Shown here one piece after another: positions 15,845-21,675 of a DNA stretch of 21,675 nucleotides. The stretch lies in NCBI GenBank assembly GCA_943330925.2, contig CALQJP020000010.1:1-21675 (forward strand). Direction: 5' to 3'. The stretch is from Chryseobacterium gleum. GTDB taxonomy: Bacteria; Bacteroidota; Bacteroidia; Flavobacteriales_D; Sanyastnellaceae. The number at the start of each line of letters is the position of its first letter. Position 1 is the first letter of the stretch. The notes under the pieces were generated by a model. The model had not been told where the DNA came from and ran no database searches. It worked only from the letters and a program-made list of their open reading frames with translations. The position numbers and the translations under genes are program-made.

Positions 15845-16588
15845 ATGGAAAAAGCCATTAAGTCGATACCCAAAGCCACTCAATCGGACGACATGTATTC
15901 CATTCCAATTGATGCGTTCTTCAAGTCTGCCTTTTCTGTGGACTGTGTAATCTTTGGCTACCATCAAGGCGATTTAAAAGTATTGCTCATTCAACGCGGT
16001 GCCGAGCCTTTTGAGAATTTTTGGGCGTTGCCCGGTGATCTTGTTTATCCGCACGAGGATTTGGATACTGCTGCCTATCGTGTATTGCACGATCTTACAT
16101 CGATTGACGACGTGGGTATGAAACAGGTGCAAACATTCGGTGCTGTAAATCGTCACCCGCTGGGTCGCGTTATCACCATAGGCTATATGGCTTTGGTTGA
16201 GCCCACCGACATCCATCCACTGGCGTCGCATTGGGCAAAACAAACCAAGTGGCACAGCTTGAGCAAACTCCCCAAGCTGGCCTTCGACCACCGCGAAATT
16301 CTGGATGCGTCTATTGAGCGCTTGAAAACACTTCTTGCAGAAGAGCCCATTTGGACGCGTGTAATCCCGGAAAAATTTACCATCACCGAGTTCCAGGATG
16401 TATTTGAAACGATACTCGGCCGCACCTTCGACAAAGGAAATTTCCGCAAGAAAATTCAGAACGTGAAGTTCTTGAAGAAGCTCACCGAAACGCAACAGAA
16501 CGTGCGTCACCGTCCGTCGCAATTGTATTCTTTCGATGCGAAGTTGTTCGAGAAGTACAAGGATAGAGGGTTTGTGTTTGATTTTTAG
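15845..16588 (+). CDS. Nudix-type (NrtR/AraR-like) transcriptional regulator
   Basis: A 247-residue protein with an N-terminal Nudix fold (about residues 28-165: VDCVIFGYHQGDLKVLLIQR, FENFWALPGD) and a C-terminal winged helix-turn-helix (about 172-247: KFTITEFQDVFETILGRTFD, NFRKKI, HRPSQLYSFD). This architecture belongs to the NrtR family, whose Bacteroidota members (AraR-type) sense sugars or nucleotide-sugar-like ligands. The Nudix box at residues 64-88 (GDLVYPHEDLDTAAYRVLHD) lacks the REUxEExGU glutamates, having RVLHDLTSI instead, so hydrolysis is unlikely and the domain should act as a ligand sensor. It is divergent from the 950-residue modular protein gene across a 145-bp spacer with a palindrome. 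The likely target is this glycan locus; the ligand is unknown. Confidence 0.88.
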   Translation: MEKAIKSIPKATQSDDMYSIPIDAFFKSAFSVDCVIFGYHQGDLKVLLIQRGAEPFENFWALPGDLVYPHEDLDTAAYRVLHDLTSIDDVGMKQVQTFGAVNRHPLGRVITIGYMALVEPTDIHPLASHWAKQTKWHSLSKLPKLAFDHREILDASIERLKTLLAEEPIWTRVIPEKFTITEFQDVFETILGRTFDKGNFRKKIQNVKFLKKLTETQQNVRHRPSQLYSFDAKLFEKYKDRGFVFDF

Positions 16589-16628
16589 TGAAATGGTGAA
16601 ATGGTGAAATGGTGAAATGGTGAAATAG
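16589..16628 (+). repeat. Five-copy 8-bp tandem repeat after the regulator stop codon
   Basis: TGAAATGG is repeated four times without change, followed by a fifth copy with one change (TGAAATAG). The array begins at the base after the TAG stop. It is a short direct-repeat microsatellite in the 3' untranslated region, likely variable in copy number by slippage. No function is evident. Confidence 0.9.
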
Positions 16629-16655
16629 TCACTACTTCACTAGTCAATATAAAAC

Positions 16656-16684
16656 AAAAAAGTCCCGCCGCGGCGGGACTTTTT
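16656..16684. terminator. Bidirectional intrinsic terminator between convergent genes
   Basis: GTCCCGCCG/CGGCGGGAC at 16662-16679 forms a GC-rich perfect inverted repeat, flanked by AAAAAA on the left and TTTTT on the right. It therefore works as a terminator on both strands. It separates the plus-strand regulator gene from the minus-strand 438-residue protein gene, ending 20 bp before the latter's stop. Confidence 0.93.
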
Positions 16685-16704
16685 CATTCATACCTCAATC
16701 AACT

Positions 16705-18021
16705 TTATTTCACAATTTGAACTACTCGACGAAGGAGTTCATTGCCAGTATTCATTGTAACAACGTAGCTTCCTGCAGGCAGTACACTCACGTTCATGCG
16801 TGCTGTTTGGCTCTGTTGTATGAATTGCTCCAACACTACACGGCCGGTCATATCCGATAAAACAACCCAAGCATTTTCGCGAGCAGCGCTCACGATGTTC
16901 AGTTCATCTTGTGCCGGATTCGGGAACACGTTGAAAGATGCTGCCGATGCTTCATCAACACCCACAATGCACTCTTCGCAGCTTCCCCAACAAACATTGG
17001 TAAGAACCGTATTCTCGGTTACTTCTATGGTGCGGTTGGTAAAGCCCGACTCGGTAAGCGTGCATGAACTGCCGGGAATCAACTCTTCCTGGCCCGCCCA
17101 GTTATCATAAGAAAATTTATAGGCGTGCGTGCCCACTGGCAACGCAATGGTAAGCGTCCAAATATTGTCACCATCGGCATCCGACAATGGCGCGCAGCTT
17201 CCACAAAAGTTATTGAATGTACCATTGACCTCGGGAACCGAATAGCTGAAAGCTGCTTGCGACATGTCAACCGCGAAGGTGACATTGTAAGGTCCAGAGC
17301 TCTGTCCGCATGGAGTGCAACTGTTCCAACACACTACCTCTAAGGTTGTATCGCTTTCAATCGTAACGATACGGTTGGTGTAGATGTCGGCCGTAACCGT
17401 GCATGAACTGCCTGGAACCAAGGTTTCCTGACCTGCCCATGCATCGTAGCTGAACTTATATTCGTAAGAACCTTCTTGCATCACAACCGGAACCGACCAA
17501 ATGTTGTCGCCATCGGCGTCAAACATCGCTGTGCAGTTGCCGCACCATCCGTTGAAGGTTCCATTCACCTCAGGCGTTGTGAACCCCGTCTGACCGTTCA
17601 TATCTACTTGAAATACCACCGTATAGGAATTAGGAGTAGAAGCGCAATCACTGCAGCTTCCCCAACACACAACAGGTAAAATGGTTTCTTCAGAAACCAC
17701 CATGGTGCGGTTTGTAAATCCAAAATTGGTAACTGTGCAAGCGCTGCCAGCCAGCAAGGTTTCTTGTGAACCCCAAGCATCAGCGGAGAACTTGTACTCA
17801 TAAGTACCCGCAGCCAAGTCTGTTGTAGCTTCCCAAATGTTGTCGCCATCTGCATCGGTCATTGGAAAACAGTTGCCACACCATTCATTGAAGGAACCAT
17901 TTACTTCAGGTACTGTAAAATCGGTTTGTTGTGACATGTCTACACGGAATGTAACGTTGAACGCTAACGCCGCTGCAGACGCGGAAAGAATCAAAGAAAG
18001 TGAAAGTAATTTTTTAAACAT
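16705..18021 (-). CDS. Secreted three-module glycan-binding-like protein with T9SS sorting domain
   Basis: A 438-residue exported protein: signal peptide at residues 1-20 (MFKKLLSLSLILSASAAALA), then three six-cysteine modules at 21-126, 132-238 and 244-351. A T9SS C-terminal domain follows at about 362-438 (FNVFPNPAQDELNIV … LPAGSYVVTM). It has no catalytic domain. Its modules match, in the same order, the first three modules of the 950-residue protein: module 1 shares MSQQ, CTVTNFGFTNRT and VVCWGxC; module 2 shares TGFTTPEVNG and DIYTNR; module 3 shares the shifted VPEVNGTF/TPEINGTF start. It is thus a paralogue. Its promoter carries the same block as the larger gene, and it is divergent from the GH-A-like hydrolase gene. 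A surface glycan-binding role is inferred. Confidence 0.82.
   Translation of the reverse strand: MFKKLLSLSLILSASAAALAFNVTFRVDMSQQTDFTVPEVNGSFNEWCGNCFPMTDADGDNIWEATTDLAAGTYEYKFSADAWGSQETLLAGSACTVTNFGFTNRTMVVSEETILPVVCWGSCSDCASTPNSYTVVFQVDMNGQTGFTTPEVNGTFNGWCGNCTAMFDADGDNIWSVPVVMQEGSYEYKFSYDAWAGQETLVPGSSCTVTADIYTNRIVTIESDTTLEVVCWNSCTPCGQSSGPYNVTFAVDMSQAAFSYSVPEVNGTFNNFCGSCAPLSDADGDNIWTLTIALPVGTHAYKFSYDNWAGQEELIPGSSCTLTESGFTNRTIEVTENTVLTNVCWGSCEECIVGVDEASAASFNVFPNPAQDELNIVSAARENAWVVLSDMTGRVVLEQFIQQSQTARMNVSVLPAGSYVVTMNTGNELLRRVVQIVK
16969..17961 (-). repeat. Three six-cysteine CBM-like modules in the 438-residue protein
   Basis: Approximate limits from N- to C-terminus are 17961-17644, 17628-17308 and 17292-16969. 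Cysteines are at residues 48/51/95/119/123/126, 160/163/207/231/235/238 and 273/276/320/344/348/351. The spacings (3, 44, 24, 4, 3) are identical in all three modules. Each also has the acidic DADGDNIW loop. Confidence 0.9.
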
Positions 18022-18039
18022 TCGTTGGATTTTAGGTCA

Positions 18040-18069
18040 CTAATATAGAGTAATTGTTAGTTTTACAAA
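18040..18069 (-). promoter_or_regulatory. Predicted Bacteroidota promoter of the 438-residue protein gene
   Basis: On the minus strand there is a TTTG (plus coordinates 18066-18069), an 18-bp spacer and TATATTAG (18040-18047). Positions 18042-18070 match 15719-15747, ahead of the paralogous gene, at 27 of 29 bases. The ATG is 18 bp further on. Confidence 0.65.
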
Positions 18070-18075
18070 AAGTTT

Positions 18076-18130
18076 TTTGTTTCGAGGTTTTATGACTTTA
18101 TTTACCCCGATCAGTGATTTCGGTACTGAT
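18076..18130 (+). promoter_or_regulatory. Candidate promoter and inverted repeat ahead of the GH-A-like hydrolase gene
   Basis: A TTTG at 18076-18079, a 19-bp spacer and TATTTACC at 18099-18106 form a weak promoter match. Just downstream, ATCAGT (18110-18115) and ACTGAT (18125-18130) are perfect inverted arms separated by 9 bp, a spacing that fits a dimeric regulator. The site differs from the palindrome near the regulator gene. The evidence is modest. Confidence 0.35.
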
Positions 18131-18165
18131 AAAAATAACTGACCAAACCCAAATTAAATTTATCC

Positions 18166-19521
18166 GTGAGCAAAGCGCATTTAACCAACACCTTCAGGCA
18201 GTTAATCCTATTGGTTGGGTTTAGTTTTTCATTCTACTTCTTATCCGCGCAAGCCATTCGTGTAGAAGTTAAATTGAACGAACGTGGTGAATACCGCTTA
18301 TACAGAGCCGGTGAAGAGTACTTCGTTAAAGGTGGAGGCGGCAGCGAGCAGTGGGACGAGCTGGCGCGCATCGGTGGCAATTCGGTGAGGACATGGAGCA
18401 CGGACAATGCAAAAGAGATGCTTGACAAAGCTCACGCGCTCGGTCTTACTGTAATGATGGGTTTGTGGATGCAACATGAGCGTCATGGTTTCGATTACGA
18501 TGACAAGCCCAAGGTGCAGGCTCAACTCGAATACTTCCGCAAAATCGTTCTAGAAGTCAAAGACCACCCTGCTCTTTTGCTTTGGGGTATTGGCAATGAG
18601 TTAGACTTGTTCTACACCAATACCAATGTTTGGAAAGCGGTCAATGATGTGGCCAACATGATTCATGAGTTGGATCCGAACCACCCCACCTCTACCGTTA
18701 CTGCGGGCCTCGACCCGGCCGAGGTGAAACTCATCATGCAGGATGCACCCGAAATCGATGTCTACTGTGTCAACACCTACGGCGATATTGCGAACGTTCG
18801 AAAAAACATAGCCAACTACGGTTGGACAGGCCCCTACATGATTACGGAGTGGGGACCCAACGGACATTGGGAGGTTGCAAAAACGCGTTGGGGTGCACCC
18901 ATCGAACAAACCAGCGCAGAGAAAGCGGTGTCGTACAAAGAGCGCTACGAAAACGAAATACTGGCAGCTTCCAAAAACTGCATGGGGTCGTATGTCTTCT
19001 TGTGGGGTTTCAAACAAGAAACAACTTCCACCTGGTACGGACTGTTCACGCGTGAAGGGTTGCGCTCAGAGCCCATCGACGAACTTGAAAAGTTCTGGAG
19101 TGGCAAAGCACTTGCAAACATTGCCCCGCATCTGACTTCTCTTACGATCGATGAAAAGAATGCCACACAGTCCATCATGCTTACAGCTGAAAAAAAGTAT
19201 TCAGCGATTGCTGCAGTGACCGATGGCGATGGCGACAAGCTAAACGGCCGTTGGCTCATCGTACCGGAGAGCACCGACATCAAGGCCGGTGGTGATGCAG
19301 AGACGGCCCCTACTCCCATCAGCGGATTATTCAAAGACAAATCAGCCGAACAAGCAACCTTTCGCGCACCCAGAACAGAAGGCGCTTACCGCCTATTCTA
19401 TGAGGTAACCGATGGCCATGGACATTGTGCCTACGGCAACGTACCTTTCTATGTGGTACCGGCCGGAGCAGGCGAAGAGCCGGCGCGCATGGTCCGATTC
19501 AAACAACAAGAGATGCAATGA
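18166..19521 (+). CDS. Clan GH-A-like (GH2 TIM-barrel-type) glycoside hydrolase, periplasmic
   Basis: A 451-residue exported protein with a hydrophobic signal segment ending LSAQA near residue 30. A (beta/alpha)8-barrel spans about residues 38-315. The barrel carries WGIGNELD (N144-E145, the acid/base Asn-Glu pair of clan GH-A) and MITEWGP (E228, the likely nucleophile), plus GGNSVRTWSTD and the ALGLTVMMGLWM strand. This is the layout of retaining clan GH-A enzymes such as GH2, GH5 or GH158; the exact family and substrate cannot be settled from sequence reading. Residues 320-435 form an extra beta-sandwich domain. There is no T9SS tail, so a periplasmic location is likely. The only usable start is a GTG at 18166. 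The next gene overlaps its stop by 4 bp (ATGA), indicating coupled translation. Confidence 0.78.
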   Translation: MSKAHLTNTFRQLILLVGFSFSFYFLSAQAIRVEVKLNERGEYRLYRAGEEYFVKGGGGSEQWDELARIGGNSVRTWSTDNAKEMLDKAHALGLTVMMGLWMQHERHGFDYDDKPKVQAQLEYFRKIVLEVKDHPALLLWGIGNELDLFYTNTNVWKAVNDVANMIHELDPNHPTSTVTAGLDPAEVKLIMQDAPEIDVYCVNTYGDIANVRKNIANYGWTGPYMITEWGPNGHWEVAKTRWGAPIEQTSAEKAVSYKERYENEILAASKNCMGSYVFLWGFKQETTSTWYGLFTREGLRSEPIDELEKFWSGKALANIAPHLTSLTIDEKNATQSIMLTAEKKYSAIAAVTDGDGDKLNGRWLIVPESTDIKAGGDAETAPTPISGLFKDKSAEQATFRAPRTEGAYRLFYEVTDGHGHCAYGNVPFYVVPAGAGEEPARMVRFKQQEMQ

Positions 19522-21500
19522 TGAAGCGATACACTTTAATTACCCTTCTCCTCACGCTTTCGTTGCATGCGTCGTGGGCACAAACTGCCGACTCCAGCCG
19601 GGTCGAAATTCTGCTGCTTCGCGACACAACTACGTTCAGCTTTCCCAACTTAGGCCTCATGCCTAAAGAGTTCAACAAACCCAAGGGCAGCGTTCAGGTA
19701 AATGGTTTCTACCGATTTTACGCAACGTACACGCGGCAATTATTACCCTATACACTTTCACCTACGCTTGGCGATACGGTGCTACCACGTTCCCTCTTCA
19801 TTGGCGACGACTCTCAGTTACCGAATATGCTGTTGAACGTGAGCGGCCAATTACCCGGTGGTTCATCGTGGGGATTCGATGTGCGCATGTTTCAGTTTTT
19901 GAACGGAAGCATTGGTCCTTCATACGGCAAACAAGTTCCCGACAGCGTTCGTCCCGACATCCAATATCCACTGGGTACAGTAGCATTGGGTGGCAACCTG
20001 GGAGCCATGCTCGGAATGAACCTGTATGGTAACTTCAAAACAAAGTACGGTTCATGGAGCACTACCGTTGGAGGTATACAATGGCTCGCTGTTTCGGACT
20101 TGACCTTCGCTTCCTGGAAAGGGTATAACCGCTTCATGCTCTTCGAGCGCAACCCGTGGGACCCCATGGGCAAGTCGGTTACCAATCGATACAAGCAATA
20201 CTACGATCAAGGCTCCATCGATCAGGACGCGCGTTGGGGAAACCGCGCCTTCCAAGGCGTGGTGATAAATGGCACACAACTGCCCGGCAACCTTTCATGC
20301 ATACTTATGGCCGGTAAAACGGAGCAAAACGGCGGATTCAGTCAGGTGCCTAATTACGCTTATGGCGGACGTATCAGGAAGAACTTCAAGGGCAACGCTT
20401 TTGTGAGCATCAACAGCATCAACACCCGCAACTACACCGACAGCCTGGCCCGCGAAGAATTCGGGTTGAGTGTGATAACCTCCGAATTTCAATACCAACA
20501 GTTTGGAGTATTGCTGAAGGGTGAAGTAGGCATGGGTGAATACTTCAGTCCGGAGCACAACGATGGCTGGGGTGAGGTAATGCAATTGAAGGCGAGTAAT
20601 GTGATCAAAGGCGATCGACCTGTGATTGAACTGCATTACTTCCGAATCAGCCCGAAGGTGGTCAACAACAACGGAGTGTATTGGAACACTTCGGTGCGCG
20701 AATACACCGTCAACGATATTCCTGCCGGCAGTGTGGGCAGCTCCTCTCTCCTACTCCCATTCGGTAGCTCTGTAACCCGTGTGGGCCAAATGACCAACAA
20801 CCGCCAGGGCCTGAACCTAAACGTGCAGGCCAAAGTTCAGCGCTTGAAAATCAGCGCGGGCATTGGCGCTTCAGCTGAGTTGAAGCCGGCTGCTTCTGTT
20901 ATAACCGTTGGTCATCCCATCAACCAGTTCACTCGCTCGCGCTTCTGGCGCTGGAATTTCCCGGCCAACGTTGGTCCCTATAATCGTTACTCCGATGTGT
21001 ACCGCGATGTGTATGAAACCGTTCGACTCTCAGACGATTCCATGGGTGTAGTCATCAATAAGAAATTCTTCAACTCAGCGGAGGTGCAGTTGAAATATGA
21101 GCACGACATTGCCGGACACGAGAGCTATTTCTTTGCGTTGTTGCAGGCCAATACCTGCTCACGCGATTTTTCGGCCATACCAGTTACCGGAGAAGAGGCT
21201 TACGTGCGTCAATACGCCAGCGAAATCGAATGGTACTTCCGTGTCACGCCACGCTTTATGTTCAATGCCTATGCAGGTATTGAGCGCACGCTGGGCAATT
21301 ACCTCACAGAAATCAGCGAAGAAACGTTTCGTCCCCTCAACCAATACGGCAAAGGATTCGGTGTGGGTGGCGATATTGACTTAGGAAAAAACACCCGACT
21401 CTACCTGCGTCACCGCTGGTATGCCTTTGAGGATACAAGCTATCCGCTCGATGCATTCCGTGGAAGAGAACTTATTGTAGAACTCAAAGCATTCTTTTAA
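19518..21500 (+). CDS. Outer-membrane beta-barrel protein of unknown specificity
   Basis: A 660-residue protein with a signal peptide (MMKRYTLITLLLTLSLHASWAQ, cleaved before TADSS). A long series of amphipathic beta strands follows, in which aromatic residues frame short turns (GSVQVNGFYRFYATYTRQLL, TKYGSWSTTVGGIQWLAVSD, FSIRY-like segments up to TRLYLRHRWYAFEDTSY). It ends in phenylalanine (LIVELKAFF), the usual C-terminal signal of outer-membrane barrels. No TonB box or SusC plug domain is visible, so it is not a SusC-type transporter. Two adjacent ATGs (19518 and 19521) are possible starts; the first overlaps the hydrolase stop. The next gene starts at the base after its stop, so three genes are tightly coupled. 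A porin-like or anchor role in the same process is inferred. Confidence 0.72.
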   Translation: MMKRYTLITLLLTLSLHASWAQTADSSRVEILLLRDTTTFSFPNLGLMPKEFNKPKGSVQVNGFYRFYATYTRQLLPYTLSPTLGDTVLPRSLFIGDDSQLPNMLLNVSGQLPGGSSWGFDVRMFQFLNGSIGPSYGKQVPDSVRPDIQYPLGTVALGGNLGAMLGMNLYGNFKTKYGSWSTTVGGIQWLAVSDLTFASWKGYNRFMLFERNPWDPMGKSVTNRYKQYYDQGSIDQDARWGNRAFQGVVINGTQLPGNLSCILMAGKTEQNGGFSQVPNYAYGGRIRKNFKGNAFVSINSINTRNYTDSLAREEFGLSVITSEFQYQQFGVLLKGEVGMGEYFSPEHNDGWGEVMQLKASNVIKGDRPVIELHYFRISPKVVNNNGVYWNTSVREYTVNDIPAGSVGSSSLLLPFGSSVTRVGQMTNNRQGLNLNVQAKVQRLKISAGIGASAELKPAASVITVGHPINQFTRSRFWRWNFPANVGPYNRYSDVYRDVYETVRLSDDSMGVVINKKFFNSAEVQLKYEHDIAGHESYFFALLQANTCSRDFSAIPVTGEEAYVRQYASEIEWYFRVTPRFMFNAYAGIERTLGNYLTEISEETFRPLNQYGKGFGVGGDIDLGKNTRLYLRHRWYAFEDTSYPLDAFRGRELIVELKAFF

Positions 21501-21675
21501 ATGAAGATGAAATTCAGACATATAGCCATCGTTGCTTCCGGCCTGTTGTATGGCGCAGCGGCACTCGCTCAGCAAGAGACCCGCAAAATCACGTTTGTAG
21601 GTGCTGCTCGTGCACAGTTTTACGGAGACCACTATCAATCGTATTACGAAGAAGACACCGTTACTACCGCCAAGC
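21501..21675 (+). CDS. Exported protein, N-terminal fragment (runs off the right edge)
   Basis: Fifty-eight codons are visible. MKMKFRHIAIVASGLLYGAAALAQ is a signal peptide, followed by QETRKITFVGAARAQFYGDH and YQSYYEEDTVTTAK. The ATG follows the barrel-protein stop with no gap. The KITFVGAARAQFYGD start looks like the first strand of a second outer-membrane barrel protein, but too little is present to identify it. Confidence 0.6.
   Translation, partial: MKMKFRHIAIVASGLLYGAAALAQQETRKITFVGAARAQFYGDHYQSYYEEDTVTTAK

Noticed and set aside
16589..16628. Short repeat array as a CRISPR
   Set aside because: The units are 8 bp and contiguous, with no spacers and no cas genes nearby.
19425..19517. 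Upstream extension of the barrel-protein gene
   Set aside because: The added residues are arginine-rich, lie over the hydrolase gene in another frame and would hide the signal peptide starting at 19518.

Overview
The window looks like chromosomal DNA of a Bacteroidota bacterium, most likely an aquatic member of the Flavobacteriia or a relative. The evidence is: three secreted proteins with C-terminal type IX secretion (T9SS) sorting domains, a GldF-type ABC permease, a very large TamB/AsmA-like protein, Bacteroidota-style promoters (TTTG, 17-19 bp spacer, TAnnTTTG), and few Shine-Dalgarno sequences. No rRNA, tRNA, CRISPR array, insertion sequence or phage gene was seen. No gene-free stretch exceeds 300 bp; the longest is 11228-11440.

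Left part (1-7579), mostly housekeeping: the 5' end of uvrB (minus strand), a small DUF2721 membrane protein, a 1479-residue TamB-like envelope protein, and the molybdenum cofactor pair moaA-moeA. Middle part (7583-11752), mostly minus strand: lgt and gldF, then an ECF sigma factor, a translationally overlapping single-pass membrane protein (probable anti-sigma) and a Spy/CpxP-like periplasmic protein, which look like one envelope-stress regulatory unit. A small unidentified helical protein follows on the plus strand.

Right part (11759-21675) looks like a non-canonical glycan-use locus. It has a secreted GH16 beta-glucanase with a T9SS tail and two secreted, apparently non-catalytic proteins (950 and 438 residues). 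These two are built from nine copies of a ~107-residue six-cysteine, E-set/CBM-like module, also with T9SS tails. A Nudix-type regulator with a degenerate Nudix box is divergent from the larger modular gene. Next come a periplasmic clan GH-A-like glycoside hydrolase, an outer-membrane beta-barrel protein, and the start of another exported protein. There is no SusC/SusD pair in the window.

The promoters of the two modular-protein genes share a 29-bp block that matches at 27 positions and includes an identical 18-bp spacer length; the copy beside the regulator gene overlaps a perfect 17-bp palindrome. My working model (inference) is that the Nudix-type regulator senses a sugar and controls both binding-protein genes, while the GH16 enzyme is expressed by partial readthrough of an intrinsic terminator behind the larger one.
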